Below, one piece after another: positions 8,108-17,053 of a stretch of 57,947 nucleotides of DNA. The notes beneath the pieces were generated by a model. It was not told the DNA's origin. It did not search any database and was given only the letters and a program-made list of their open reading frames with translations. The stretch is from the NCBI GenBank assembly GCA_029218445.1, contig JAQXRI010000051.1:1-57947 (forward strand). The letters run 5' to 3'. The stretch's first letter is position 1. Each line of letters starts with the position of its first letter. The DNA is from Prevotellaceae bacterium (GTDB lineage Bacteria; Bacteroidota; Bacteroidia; Bacteroidales; Bacteroidaceae). The position numbers were made by a program, and so were the translations under genes.

Positions 8108-10948
8108 TTATTGTTTTCCAGCCTCGTTAAGCTCGTTTTTCAGAAACTTTGCCGTGTAGCTCTCTTTGCATGTGGCCACCTCTTCGGGTGTGCCTGCCGT
8201 CAGCAGCCTTCCGCCTCCTCGTCCGCCTTCCGGCCCCATGTCTATTATGTAGTCGGCCAGTTTTATCACGTCGAGGTTGTGCTCTATTATTACCACTGTA
8301 TTTCCTTTATCCACAAGTCGTTGCAGCACGTCCATCAGTATTCGTATGTCTTCAAAATGCAGTCCTGTGGTAGGTTCGTCGAGTATGTAGAGCGTCTTTC
8401 CAGTGTCCTTCTTCGACAGTTCGGTGGCCAGCTTCACTCGCTGGCATTCGCCTCCCGACAGCGTTGTCGAAGGCTGTCCCAGCTTTATGTAGCCAAGGCC
8501 CACCTCCTGTATGGTCTTTATCTTACGCAGTATGTCGGGCACGTTCTCAAAGAATTCTACGGCTTGGTTGATGGTCATGTCGAGTACGTCGGCAATGCTC
8601 TTTCCCTTGTATCTTACCTCAAGCGTTTCGCGATTGTAGCGTTTGCCATGGCATTCTTCGCAAGGCACCATCACGTCGGGCAGGAAGTTCATTTCGATGG
8701 TCTTGTAGCCGTTGCCTCCGCATGTCTCGCATCGTCCGCCCTTAACGTTGAACGAGAAACGTCCTGGTTTGTAGCCCCTTATCTTGGCTTCGGGCAGATT
8801 GACAAACAGCGAGCGTATGTCGCTGAACACGCCTGTGTAGGTGGCGGGGTTGGAGCGTGGCGTGCGGCCTATTGGGCTTTGGTCAACGTTCACCACCTTG
8901 TCAACATGTTCCATTCCCTCTATGCGGTCGAATGGCATTGGCTGTTTCAGCGAGCGGTAGAAGTGCTGGCTCAAGATGGGTTGCAGGGTCTCGTTGATGA
9001 GTGTCGATTTGCCCGAGCCCGACACTCCCGTTACAACTATGAGCGTGCCAAGCGGAAACTCAACGTCAACGTTCTTCAGGTTGTTGCCGTGTGCTCCGTA
9101 GATGGTTATATGCTTGCCGTTGCCCTTGCGCCGGCTGGCGGGCAGTTCTATCCGTCGCGTTCCGTTCAGATATTCGCTTGTGATGGTGTGCTGCCTCAGC
9201 ATGTCGTCGGGAGTGCCTTGAAACACCACTTCGCCGCCTTTTCGTCCAGCCTTCGGGCCAATGTCTATAATGTAGTCGGCGGCCAGCATCATGTCTTTGT
9301 CGTGTTCAACCACTATCACGGTGTTGCCAATGTCGCGCAGCTCTTTCAGCGACTTTATCAGTCGTTCGTTGTCGCGTTGGTGCAGGCCTATGCTCGGCTC
9401 GTCGAGAATGTACAGCACGTTTACCAGTTGGCTGCCTATTTGCGTGGCCAGTCGTATGCGTTGGCTCTCGCCTCCCGACAGTGTGGCCGACTGGCGGTCG
9501 AGCGACAGATAGTCGAGCCCCACCTCCAGGAGGAAGTCGAGTCGGGTGCGCATTTCCTTCATTATTTCGTGGGCTATGGCCGCCTGCTTGCTGTCGAGGT
9601 GCTGTTCGGCTTCGTCCAGCCATTGGCGCAGCTCCGATATGTCCATGCGTGCCAGTTCTGATATGTCCTTGTCCCATATTCTGAACGCCAGAGCCTCCTT
9701 GTTTAGCCGTCGGCCCTGGCATTCGGGGCAGGTGGTCACGGCCATAAACTGTTCGGCCCATTTCTGTGCCGATGCCGAGTCGTCGCTTTCAATTACGTTG
9801 GTCAGGTATTTTATCACTCCGTCGAACGACACGAAGTAGTCCGACGACGAGTGTATGAGGCTTTTGTCTATGCGTATGCTGTTGAGCGAGCCGTAGAGTA
9901 TTTCCTGCATGCAGTCGTCGGGAATGTCGGCTACGGGCGACTTGATGTCCAGCCCGTATTGGTGCATCAGCGCGTCTATTTGCCAAAACACCATTTGGTT
10001 TTTCCATTTTCCCAGTGGCACTATGGCTCCTTCGTGTATGCTCATCTTCTTGTCGGGTATGACCTTGTCAATGTCAATCTGGTTGACATATCCCAGTCCC
10101 TTGCATCGTGGGCAGGCTCCTTGCGGCGAGTTGAACGAGAAGTTGTTGGGTGCGGGGTCGCTGTACGACATTCCCGTAGTAGGGCACATCAGTCGTTTCG
10201 AGTAGTGCTTGGCCGTGTTAGAGTCTTTCTCGACCACCATCAGCAGTCCGTCGCCGGCCTTCATGGCCACCGCCACGCTCTTCTTCAGCCTTTCGTCGTC
10301 CTTTCCGCCGACGGCGAGTTTGTCCACCACTATTTCTATGTCGTGGTTTTTATATCGGTCAACCTTCATTCCGGCCTTTATCTCCTGTATGGTTCCGTCG
10401 ATGCGTGCGTGCAGGTATCCCTTTCGCCTCATGCTTTCAAACAGTTCGCGGTAGTGTCCCTTTCGGCTTTTCACCACTGGTGCGAGTAAGAATATTTTCT
10501 TGCCGGCATAGCACTTGTTGATCATTTCAACCACCTGCTCTTCGGTATATTTTATCATCTCTTCGCCGGTAGCGAAGCTGTAGGCGCGTGCGGCACGTGC
10601 AAACAGCAGTCGCATGAAGTCGTATATCTCGGTGGTGGTGCCTACGGTCGAGCGCGGATTTTTGTTGGTTGTCTTCTGCTCGATGCTTATCACGGGGCTG
10701 AGTCCCGTTATCTTATCTACGTCGGGACGTTCCATTCCGCCCAGAAAGTTGCGGGCATAGGCCGAGAAGGTCTCGATGTATCGGCGTTGTCCTTCGGCAA
10801 AGATGGTATCGAAGGCCAGCGACGACTTGCCCGAGCCAGAAAGACCGGTTATCACGGTCAGCGAGTTGCGGGGTATTTCCACGTCGATGTTTTTCAGATT
10901 GTGTACTCTTGCTCCCCAAACGTTAATTTTTTCGTCTTCCCTTGACAT
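8108..10948 (-). CDS. uvrA: UvrABC excision repair system subunit UvrA
   Basis: At 946 residues this has the normal UvrA length and all parts are present: first Walker A ([14 protein letters not shown], about 33-46), first zinc module (CPTTG...CPRCKG), first signature [12 protein letters not shown] with Walker [12 protein letters not shown], second Walker A ([15 protein letters not shown]), second zinc module (CETCGGNGY...[10 protein letters not shown]) and second [12 protein letters not shown] with [10 protein letters not shown]. UvrA recognises bulky DNA lesions and loads UvrB. It lies 15 bp after the T9SS-domain gene and 32 bp before the radical SAM gene, an apparent three-gene unit. A 526-codon frame runs antisense over part of the gene and is a shadow. 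Confidence 0.99.
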   Translation of the reverse strand: MSREDEKINVWGARVHNLKNIDVEIPRNSLTVITGLSGSGKSSLAFDTIFAEGQRRYIETFSAYARNFLGGMERPDVDKITGLSPVISIEQKTTNKNPRSTVGTTTEIYDFMRLLFARAARAYSFATGEEMIKYTEEQVVEMINKCYAGKKIFLLAPVVKSRKGHYRELFESMRRKGYLHARIDGTIQEIKAGMKVDRYKNHDIEIVVDKLAVGGKDDERLKKSVAVAMKAGDGLLMVVEKDSNTAKHYSKRLMCPTTGMSYSDPAPNNFSFNSPQGACPRCKGLGYVNQIDIDKVIPDKKMSIHEGAIVPLGKWKNQMVFWQIDALMHQYGLDIKSPVADIPDDCMQEILYGSLNSIRIDKSLIHSSSDYFVSFDGVIKYLTNVIESDDSASAQKWAEQFMAVTTCPECQGRRLNKEALAFRIWDKDISELARMDISELRQWLDEAEQHLDSKQAAIAHEIMKEMRTRLDFLLEVGLDYLSLDRQSATLSGGESQRIRLATQIGSQLVNVLYILDEPSIGLHQRDNERLIKSLKELRDIGNTVIVVEHDKDMMLAADYIIDIGPKAGRKGGEVVFQGTPDDMLRQHTITSEYLNGTRRIELPASRRKGNGKHITIYGAHGNNLKNVDVEFPLGTLIVVTGVSGSGKSTLINETLQPILSQHFYRSLKQPMPFDRIEGMEHVDKVVNVDQSPIGRTPRSNPATYTGVFSDIRSLFVNLPEAKIRGYKPGRFSFNVKGGRCETCGGNGYKTIEMNFLPDVMVPCEECHGKRYNRETLEVRYKGKSIADVLDMTINQAVEFFENVPDILRKIKTIQEVGLGYIKLGQPSTTLSGGECQRVKLATELSKKDTGKTLYILDEPTTGLHFEDIRILMDVLQRLVDKGNTVVIIEHNLDVIKLADYIIDMGPEGGRGGGRLLTAGTPEEVATCKESYTAKFLKNELNEAGKQ

Positions 10949-10963
10949 TGCTTTATTCTCAGT

Positions 10964-11635
10964 TTATTCTCGTTCGATATATTGTCGCAACACGTTCACG
11001 TCGCGTTTTATCTCATATTTTTTTCCGTCGGCCCCGCGTGCCTTTACCAGCACGTAGTATGTGCCGTCCTTCACCTGTTTGCCGTTCCATGTGCCGTCCC
11101 ATCCGCCGTTGATGTCGGTCCAGTCGAATATTTTCTGTCCCCATCGGTTGAATATGTAGGCGTGGAACTCCACTATGCTCCTGTGGTTGGCCTTGGCTCT
11201 GTAAATGTCGTTTATGCCGTCGCCGTTGGGGCTGAAGGCATTGGGCATTTCAAGCATGCTGTTGGCTATGCTCACGGTTATGGTGGCCGTCAGCTCGGCC
11301 TCCTGCCCGCCGTAGGGCGTTACGTAGAGCTGCACAACAAACGAGCCCGACTCGCTGAACACGTAGGTCGTGGTTTCCTCGCGCCTTGTCAGAAACGGCT
11401 GCTGCTCGCCGTTGCGCGTCATTCGCCACTCGTAGGCGTAGGCCGTGCCATGAACGTCGTCGGAGGGGTTGGCGCTGAACCTTACTTCGAGTGGTGCCTC
11501 GGCGTCGAGAATGGCGTCGGTCGATTCCATTGCCTCGCCGTCTTTGGTGTAGTAGGCTGTCGGATTGAAATCGGCATAGGCCTGAAACAGCCAAAAACAG
11601 GCCGAAAAGAGTGTCAATATCAGTCTTTTTCTCAT
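10964..11635 (-). CDS. Protein with gliding motility-associated C-terminal domain (T9SS type B sorting signal)
   Basis: This 223-residue protein has a signal peptide ([21 protein letters not shown]). A PKD/Ig-like middle region follows ([10 protein letters not shown]...[14 protein letters not shown]...[12 protein letters not shown]). The last 90 residues are the CHU_C/gliding motility C-terminal domain: [44 protein letters not shown]. That domain targets proteins to the type IX secretion system, so this one is probably exported to the surface or medium. It is the first gene of a unit with uvrA, an odd pairing that may only reflect close packing. Confidence 0.9.
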   Translation of the reverse strand: MRKRLILTLFSACFWLFQAYADFNPTAYYTKDGEAMESTDAILDAEAPLEVRFSANPSDDVHGTAYAYEWRMTRNGEQQPFLTRREETTTYVFSESGSFVVQLYVTPYGGQEAELTATITVSIANSMLEMPNAFSPNGDGINDIYRAKANHRSIVEFHAYIFNRWGQKIFDWTDINGGWDGTWNGKQVKDGTYYVLVKARGADGKKYEIKRDVNVLRQYIERE

Positions 11636-11654
11636 TTTTTTGCAAATTAATGTG

Positions 11655-11662
11655 CAAATTTA
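11655..11662 (-). promoter_or_regulatory. Candidate -7 box for the T9SS-domain/uvrA unit
   Basis: Minus-strand TAAATTTG, a full TAnnTTTG match, 20 bp before the ATG at 11635. It lies between the divergent -33 and the gene start, so the two promoters of this 88-bp divergent gap are interleaved. Confidence 0.45.
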
Positions 11663-11672
11663 GTGATAAAAG

Positions 11673-11703
11673 TTGATTAATCCGCTCTTTTTTGGTAATT
11701 TTG
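11673..11703 (+). promoter_or_regulatory. Bacteroidetes promoter for the periplasmic-binding-fold gene
   Basis: TTG at 11673-11675, 20 bp, then TAATTTTG at 11696-11703. It excludes the longest reading frame (from 11673), whose start would lie inside the promoter, and favours ATG 11724. Confidence 0.65.
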
Positions 11704-11723
11704 TACGCGATATTTTGAAATTT

Positions 11724-12872
11724 ATGATTATGAACATGTTTTTTAGACATATTTTTCTGCTTTTGGCCTTCCTTTTCGTGTCGGCCGGCCATGCCGCAGC
11801 CAAGACGAAGCAGGGGGGAATAATAAAAGTGGGAGTAATGCTGCCACTGCACGACGTCAATGGCGACGGACGGCGTATGGTGGAATACTATCGCGGCGTG
11901 CTGATGGCGTGCGACAGCCTTAGGCTCATGGGTGTGTCGGTGGATGTGCATGCATGGAACGTGCCCGAAGAGGCCGACATAAGCAAGACGCTGAAGGAAA
12001 AGGAGGCCTCGGCCTGCGACCTCATCATCGGGCCGCTGTATTCAAAACAGGTGAAGCCACTGGCCGACTTTGCCAAGAAGCACGACATAAAGGTTCTGAT
12101 ACCTTTTTCCATCAATACGCCCGAAGTGGCCAAAAACAAGCAACTGTTTCAGGTGTATCAGTCGCCTGAAGACTTCAACGAGCTTGTCATATCGAAGTTC
12201 CTCGCGCGTTTTGAGGGTCATCACGTGGTGTTTGTCGATTGCAACGACACCACGAGCCGCAAGGGCATCTTCACCTTCGGCTTGAGGCGCAGGCTTGAAG
12301 CACTGGGACGAAACTACTCCATTACCAACGTGAAGTCGAACGAAGAGTATTTTGCAAAGGCCTTCCAGCGCACCATGCCCAACGTGGTGGTGCTCAACAC
12401 CGGCCGCTCGCCCGAGCTTAACCTTGCCTTTGCCAAGCTCGACAATCTGGTGATGAACCATTCCGACCTCAAGATAAAGATGTTTGGATATACCGAGTGG
12501 ATGATGTACACCAAGTACAACCTCGACCACTACTACAAGTATGAGGTACACATTCCGGCCTCGTTCCACTACAACACCCTCTCGTCGCGCACCGACAGGT
12601 TTCAGCTGAAGTACCGCTGGAACTTTCATGCCGACATGATTCAGGCCTTGCCTCGTTTTGCCATTACGGGCTTCGACCAGGCCTTCTATTTCATTCGTGG
12701 CCTTTACCTCTACGGCGACGGCTTTACGGGTGCGGCAGGCTCGGTGGGCTATACGCCCATACAAACTCCGCTGAAGTTTGAGCGTCTTGCGGCCGACGGC
12801 GGCTACAGAAACTCCAGCATACTGTTTGTACGCTATACCACGGGCCACAAAATGGAGACCATTTACTTCTGA
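11724..12872 (+). CDS. Type 1 periplasmic-binding-fold protein (ABC substrate-binding/LppC-like), exported
   Basis: From ATG 11724 the product is 382 residues (ATG 11730 is an equally good start) with a signal peptide (MNMFFRHIFLLLAFLFVSAGHAAA). The mature protein has the type 1 periplasmic binding fold: KVGVMLPLHDVNGDGRRMVEYYRG, then ACDLIIGPLYSKQVKPLADFAKKHDIKVLIPFS, and later ITGFDQAFYFIRGL. This pattern is shared by branched-chain amino-acid binding proteins and by LppC/LysM-associated Bacteroidetes proteins. With no permease gene nearby, a role in cell-envelope or peptidoglycan biology is as likely as transport. The next gene, a beta-barrel protein, starts 35 bp later and is probably cotranscribed. 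Confidence 0.75.
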   Translation: MIMNMFFRHIFLLLAFLFVSAGHAAAKTKQGGIIKVGVMLPLHDVNGDGRRMVEYYRGVLMACDSLRLMGVSVDVHAWNVPEEADISKTLKEKEASACDLIIGPLYSKQVKPLADFAKKHDIKVLIPFSINTPEVAKNKQLFQVYQSPEDFNELVISKFLARFEGHHVVFVDCNDTTSRKGIFTFGLRRRLEALGRNYSITNVKSNEEYFAKAFQRTMPNVVVLNTGRSPELNLAFAKLDNLVMNHSDLKIKMFGYTEWMMYTKYNLDHYYKYEVHIPASFHYNTLSSRTDRFQLKYRWNFHADMIQALPRFAITGFDQAFYFIRGLYLYGDGFTGAAGSVGYTPIQTPLKFERLAADGGYRNSSILFVRYTTGHKMETIYF

Positions 12873-12907
12873 CGATTAAATATAAGGTGAAATAAAGACA
12901 CACTACT

Positions 12908-13663
12908 ATGAAGAGAATCATACTCATCCTGACACTACTCATACCCCTGGCCGCCGCCGCGCAGATAGGCGACCACCGCAACGAGCTTGCTGTGGGCGTA
13001 AACGGCGGATATACCATGAGCACCGTGGGCTTCAACCCCAACATTCCACAAACGCAACTGGGGGGCGTGACAGGAGGCTTCACAATGCGCTATACCTGCG
13101 AGAAATACTTCAAGAGCATCTGTGCCATCGTGGCCGAAGTAAACCTTACGCAGATGGGATGGAAGGAAAACATAAACGACGTCAACGACCAGCCGGTGAT
13201 AAACGGAAAGACCGGCTTGGCCGAGGAATACCAGCGACAGCTGACCTACGTGCAGGTGCCGCTGTTGGCACGCTTGGGATGGGGGCGCGAGCGCAACGGA
13301 TTCCAGTTCTTCTTTCAGTTGGGACCACAGGTGGGCTTCTTCCTCAACGACAAGACCACTCAGAACTTTGAATATTCAGAACGCAATGTCACCGACCGCG
13401 TGGGCATGCAGAAATATGCCTACCAGAACACTATGGACGTAGAGAAAAAGTTTGACTACGGCATTTCGGCTGGCCTCGGACTTGAGTTCTCGCACGCCAA
13501 AGTGGGCCACTTCCTGCTGGAAGGACGCTACTATTACGGTCTTGGCGACATCTACAAGAACTCGAAGGCCGACATGTTCGGGCGCAGCAACAACAATTCG
13601 CTCATGATTAAGCTGACATATCTTTTCGACATAATAAAGACAGCTAATACCATGATAAAATAA
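12908..13663 (+). CDS. PorT-like outer-membrane beta-barrel protein
   Basis: This 251-residue protein has a signal peptide (MKRIILILTLLIPLAAAAQ) and then alternating hydrophobic/polar strands ending in aromatic residues (NELAVGVNGGYTMSTVGF, LGGVTGGFTMRYTCEKYF, ISAGLGLEFSHAKVGHFLLEGRYYYGL). The C-terminus is a strand-like NNSLMIKLTYLFDIIK. The layout fits the porT/outer-membrane beta-barrel superfamily (PF13568-like), common in Bacteroidetes. Function within that superfamily is usually unknown. It follows the periplasmic-binding-fold protein by 35 bp. Confidence 0.8.
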   Translation: MKRIILILTLLIPLAAAAQIGDHRNELAVGVNGGYTMSTVGFNPNIPQTQLGGVTGGFTMRYTCEKYFKSICAIVAEVNLTQMGWKENINDVNDQPVINGKTGLAEEYQRQLTYVQVPLLARLGWGRERNGFQFFFQLGPQVGFFLNDKTTQNFEYSERNVTDRVGMQKYAYQNTMDVEKKFDYGISAGLGLEFSHAKVGHFLLEGRYYYGLGDIYKNSKADMFGRSNNNSLMIKLTYLFDIIKTANTMIK

Positions 13664-13700
13664 CCTATCTATTATTAATAACATTAAACAAAAAAAATTT

Positions 13701-15227
13701 ATGTTTGAAGGACAACCTAAGGGACTTTTCGCGTTGGCTTTGGCCAACACAGGCGAGCGTTTCGGCTATTACACCATGCTTGCCGTCTTCGCTTTGTTTT
13801 TAAGAGCCAATTTCGGCTTGGATCCAGGAACGGCCGGCTTCATCTACAGCAGTTTCCTGATGATGGTTTATTTCCTGCCGCTCTTCGGAGGCATGATGGC
13901 CGACAAGTTCGGCTTCGGCAAGATGGTAACCATCGGCATTGTGATTATGTTTTTAGGCTATCTGTTGCTTTCCATCCCTCTCGGAGGCGACGTTGTGGCT
14001 CTTGTGGCCATGGTGGCTGCACTGCTGCTCATTGCCGCAGGTACAGGCTTGTTTAAGGGCAACCTGCAGGTGATGGTGGGCGACCTGTACAACGCCGCAC
14101 AGTATTCCGACAAGCGCGACTCGGGCTTCTCCATCTTCTACATGGCCATCAACATAGGCGCACTCTTTGCACCTACGGCAGCCGTGAGAATAATGGAGTG
14201 GGCGCAGGCCAACCTGGGCATGTCGGAGAACGACTCCTATCACTTCGCCTTTGCCGTGGCATGTGCTTCGCTCATCCTGTCAATCGTCATTTATTATGCC
14301 ACACGTCCGCTGTTCCGTCATGTAGAGGGCGGCAAGCAGAAGGCGGCCGACAAGGGCGCCAAGGCCGAGGCTCCCGTTGAAGAGCTCTCGCCGGCCGACA
14401 CCAAGGCGCGCATCGTTGCGTTGTGCCTCGTGTTTGCCGTTGTCATCTTCTTCTGGATGGCATTCCATCAGAATGGACTCACACTGACATATTTCGCCAA
14501 TGAGTTTACCGTGAAGAGCGTTAGCGGTCTGCCAAGCATGGCCTTCAACGTGCTCAACCTCTTCGCCATAGTCATCATTGTCTATGCAGCCTTCTCACTC
14601 TTCCAGGGCAAGACTGGCAAGAGCCGCGGCATTTCGGCCCTCGTGCTGCTGTTGTGCTTGGCCTTCCTCGGCTGGCAATACACCAACATCGACGGTTCGA
14701 TAGACATTTCTGCCCCTATCTTCCAGCAGTTCAACCCATTCTATGTTGTTGCCCTCACCCCTGTCAGCCTTGCCATCTTCAGCACACTGGCACGCAAGGG
14801 CAAGGAGCCTTCTGCACCTCGCAAGATAGCCTACGGTATGCTTGTAGCCGCTGTCGGCTTCTGTGTCATGGCCTTCGGCTCAATGGGTCTTCTTTCTCCC
14901 GACGAGCAGGCCGCTGCCGGCGACAACGCCACTTTCGTATCGCAGAACTGGCTCATTTCCACCTATCTCGTTCTTACATTTGCCGAGCTGCTGCTCTCGC
15001 CAATGGGCATCTCGTTTGTGTCAAAGGTAGCGCCTCCTAAGTATAAGGGTATGATGATGGGTGGCTGGTTTGTAGCCACAGCCATTGGCAACTTCCTCGT
15101 CAGCGTGGGCGGATTCCTTTGGGGCAGCCTGCCATTGTGGTTTGTATGGACGGTGTTCATCGTTCTCTGCCTGCTGTCGGCCCTCTTCATGTTCTCAATG
15201 ATGAAGCGACTGGAGAAAGTTTGCTAA
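13701..15227 (+). CDS. Proton-dependent oligopeptide transporter (POT/PTR family MFS)
   Basis: At 508 residues with about 12-14 hydrophobic helices, this matches the POT family. The N-terminal signature is clear: ALANTGERFGYYTMLAVFALFL (the E-x-F-x-Y-Y motif that couples protons), followed by GTAGFIYSSFLMMVYFLPLFGGMMADK and FSIFYMAINIGALFAP. Such proteins import di- and tripeptides with protons across the inner membrane. A charged loop (GKGAKAEAPVEELSPADTKA region) splits the two halves. Its stop codon touches the first of two inverted 26-bp repeats and a strong terminator follows. Confidence 0.93.
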   Translation: MFEGQPKGLFALALANTGERFGYYTMLAVFALFLRANFGLDPGTAGFIYSSFLMMVYFLPLFGGMMADKFGFGKMVTIGIVIMFLGYLLLSIPLGGDVVALVAMVAALLLIAAGTGLFKGNLQVMVGDLYNAAQYSDKRDSGFSIFYMAINIGALFAPTAAVRIMEWAQANLGMSENDSYHFAFAVACASLILSIVIYYATRPLFRHVEGGKQKAADKGAKAEAPVEELSPADTKARIVALCLVFAVVIFFWMAFHQNGLTLTYFANEFTVKSVSGLPSMAFNVLNLFAIVIIVYAAFSLFQGKTGKSRGISALVLLLCLAFLGWQYTNIDGSIDISAPIFQQFNPFYVVALTPVSLAIFSTLARKGKEPSAPRKIAYGMLVAAVGFCVMAFGSMGLLSPDEQAAAGDNATFVSQNWLISTYLVLTFAELLLSPMGISFVSKVAPPKYKGMMMGGWFVATAIGNFLVSVGGFLWGSLPLWFVWTVFIVLCLLSALFMFSMMKRLEKVC

Positions 15228-15253
15228 GTTAACCGTTAACTTGTTAACCTTTT
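15228..15253. repeat. Left arm of a 26-bp perfect inverted repeat (GTTAAC family)
   Basis: Contains three GTTAAC hexamers in tandem and begins at the base after the stop codon of the peptide transporter. Its exact reverse complement is at 15997-16022. The two arms enclose the sugar transferase gene. Confidence 0.9.
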
Positions 15254-15267
15254 CAATACAAGAAATT

Positions 15268-15297
15268 GGAGTGGGGCAGTGCCTCACTCCTTTTTTG
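15268..15297 (+). terminator. Rho-independent terminator after the peptide transporter
   Basis: A 10-bp stem (GGAGTGGGGC with GCCTCACTCC, one G-U pair), a 3-base loop, and six T residues at 15291-15296. It separates the transporter from the sugar transferase gene. Confidence 0.9.
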
Positions 15298-15362
15298 TAT
15301 AAAAAATGCTGTTGGTTTGCAATAATTGTTTTTTTCGTGCGTTTTTATATAAAAACCAAGAT

Positions 15363-15956
15363 ATGAATGATGTACAAATACATATAAAACGATTGTTTGA
15401 CATCGTGGTGGCAGCCGTTTGCATAGTGTTGTTCTTTCCTTTGTTCGCCATCTGTTATATGGCTGTTGTGCTTGAGGATGGACGCCCTGCCATATTCCGT
15501 CAGGAAAGAATTGGGTTGCACGGCAAGCCGTTCATCATATACAAGCTAAGGAGCATGAAAATGGATGCTGAGGCAAATGGCTACGAACTGTCAAACTCCG
15601 AGTATGACAGCAGGCTTACACGTGTGGGGCGTTTTCTGCGTTCCCACCATCTCGACGAGCTTCCCCAGTTGTGGAACGTGTTGAAGGGCGACATGTCGTT
15701 CATTGGGCCGCGACCCGAGCGTCAGTATTTCATCGACCAGATAATGCAGCATGACCCGCGTTATCAGTTGCTCTATGCGCTTCGTCCCGGCGTCACCTCC
15801 TACGCCACGCTCTACAATGGCTATACCGACACCATGGATAAGATGCTGCGCCGCCTTGAGCTCGACCTTCAGTATCTCGACAGGTGGTCGTTGTGGCTCG
15901 ACATGACTATTCTTTGGAAAACATTTACAAGCATTGTTTTTGGCAAGCACTTTTAG
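15363..15956 (+). CDS. Bacterial sugar transferase (initiating glycosyl-1-phosphate transferase, WbaP/PglC type)
   Basis: I start at ATG 15363 (197 residues); the longer frame from 15306 would add an unlikely cysteine- and aromatic-rich stretch. Features in order: a membrane-entering helix (KRLFDIVVAAVCIVLFFPLF), FRQERIGLHGKPFIIYKLRSMKMDAE, then RVGRFLRSHHLDELPQLWN and GDMSFIGPRPER. These are the hallmark motifs of small phosphoglycosyl transferases, which move a sugar phosphate onto undecaprenyl phosphate to start capsule, O-antigen or protein glycan assembly. It is alone, without other glycan genes, and lies between perfect 26-bp inverted repeats (15228-15253, 15997-16022). A promoter is not clear; a 14-bp palindrome (TTTTTATATAAAAA) sits at 15342-15355. 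Confidence 0.93.
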   Translation: MNDVQIHIKRLFDIVVAAVCIVLFFPLFAICYMAVVLEDGRPAIFRQERIGLHGKPFIIYKLRSMKMDAEANGYELSNSEYDSRLTRVGRFLRSHHLDELPQLWNVLKGDMSFIGPRPERQYFIDQIMQHDPRYQLLYALRPGVTSYATLYNGYTDTMDKMLRRLELDLQYLDRWSLWLDMTILWKTFTSIVFGKHF

Positions 15957-15981
15957 CGTCAATGGCCTGTAGCTATTGACG
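15957..15981. terminator. Hairpin directly after the sugar transferase gene
   Basis: CGTCAAT pairs with ATTGACG around a short loop, starting at the base after the stop codon. No T-run follows, so it may be a processing or weak termination structure. Confidence 0.4.
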
Positions 15982-15996
15982 TGTGACTGATGGGGC

Positions 15997-16022
15997 AAAA
16001 GGTTAACAAGTTAACGGTTAAC
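15997..16022. repeat. Right arm of the 26-bp perfect inverted repeat
   Basis: Exact reverse complement of 15228-15253, with three GTTAAC hexamers. The arms are 743 bp apart. Relatives with less identity occur at 16229-16260 and 29611-29640. Confidence 0.9.
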
Positions 16023-16342
16023 GACCATTATTTTTTCACTAACCTCCTCCCTACGCAGCAATGCATGCCTCCCAAAACTTCAATATCGCGCGCGCGTACA
16101 TTAATATACGCGCGCGAACAATGTATAATAATATATTATTATAATAATATTATATTATTATATATTCTATATTACTGAAATACGAGTGTCATGAGCTTTT
16201 TATGCAGAGGGGGTGAAGGTTGACGAAAAACGCCGTTAACCTGTTAACCTGGCAACCTTTTTTTTGCTACGTCGCGACGCAGCAATTGTTACGTCGCGAC
16301 GTAGTGGAAAAGCTGTCCTGCAGGGAGTTGTGAAAAACGGTG
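16023..16342. other. Gene-free, structure-rich spacer
   Basis: No convincing gene is present. It holds a 10-bp inverted repeat of alternating CG (CGCGCGCGTA at about 16089-16098, TACGCGCGCG at about 16107-16116), an almost pure AT stretch of TAA/TTA steps (about 16121-16170), another GTTAAC repeat (16229-16260), and two TCGCGA-centred palindromes at 16267-16304, the second being CTACGTCGCGACGTAG on either strand with one base uncertain at its edge. The last part may act as a terminator for the convergent response-regulator gene. Confidence 0.7.
16229..16260. repeat. GTTAAC-family repeat, diverged copy
   Basis: Two GTTAAC units and one degenerate unit (GGCAACC in place of GTTAACC), ending in a T-run. 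Read on the minus strand it begins AAAAAGGTTGCC, like the copy at 29611-29640. Confidence 0.65.
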
Positions 16343-17053
16343 TCAGGCAAGCGTATATCGGTCGAGAACATCGTTTATCGAGTCTTTATAGCTGTCGGAT
16401 ATGGGAATATATACGTCGCCAAAGACAAATCGCATGCGGTCGATGAGCTTCACCTTGTGCATGTGGACGATAAACGAGCGGTGGGTGCGCAGAAACTCGG
16501 GACGTGGCAGATAGTCCTCCAGAGTCTTCATGTTCATGAGCGACATTATCTTCTCGCCGTTTTCCAGATATATGCGCACATAGTCCTTGAGGCCCTCGAT
16601 GTAGAGGATGTCGTCGAAGTTGATGCGCACGAGCTTATAGTCGCTCTTGATAAACATGAAGCGGTCGCGGTGGTAGTTGTCTATCTTCGATATGCGGGTG
16701 TACCAGTCGAGGGCCTTCTGTGCCACCTTCACAAAGTTTTCGTAGCTGATGGGTTTTAGCAGATAGCCCAGTGCGTCCCTCTCATATCCTTCGAGCGCAT
16801 ACTCGCTGAAGGCTGTTGTAAATACTATCCTCGTTTCATTGGGCAGGATTTTGGCAAATTCAAGTCCGCTGAGTTCTGGCATCTGGATGTCAAGGAAAAG
16901 AATGTCCACTGGGCGTTCGCGCAGTGCCTTGATGGCACTTACGGCACTGTTGTAGCCTCCCGTCAGGTTGAGGAAAGGCGTACGCTTGACATAGCTTGAA
17001 AGTAGTTCGACTGCCAATGGCTCGTCGTCAATGATTGCACAATTTAGTGTCAT
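16343..17053 (-). CDS. LytTR-family response regulator
   Basis: 236 residues: a receiver domain at the N-terminus (CAIIDDEPLAVELL, phospho-acceptor Asp in DILFLDIQMPELSG, KPISYENF) and a LytTR DNA-binding domain at the C-terminus (FMFIKSDYKLVRINFDDILYIEGLKDYVRIYL, RTHRSFIVHMHKV). It is the last gene of the minus-strand efflux operon; its start overlaps the end of the partner kinase by 26 bp, indicating translational coupling. It probably controls its own operon or envelope genes, which is inference from position. Confidence 0.95.
   Translation of the reverse strand: MTLNCAIIDDEPLAVELLSSYVKRTPFLNLTGGYNSAVSAIKALRERPVDILFLDIQMPELSGLEFAKILPNETRIVFTTAFSEYALEGYERDALGYLLKPISYENFVKVAQKALDWYTRISKIDNYHRDRFMFIKSDYKLVRINFDDILYIEGLKDYVRIYLENGEKIMSLMNMKTLEDYLPRPEFLRTHRSFIVHMHKVKLIDRMRFVFGDVYIPISDSYKDSINDVLDRYTLA

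Noticed and set aside
8081..9661. A 526-codon open frame on the plus strand
   Set aside because: It is antisense to uvrA, has a composition rich in V, Y, H and A typical of a shadow frame, and shows no domain.
15990..16178. A 62-codon plus-strand frame after the sugar transferase gene
   Set aside because: Crosses the inverted repeat arm, the CG palindrome and the AT-rich run; low-complexity product.
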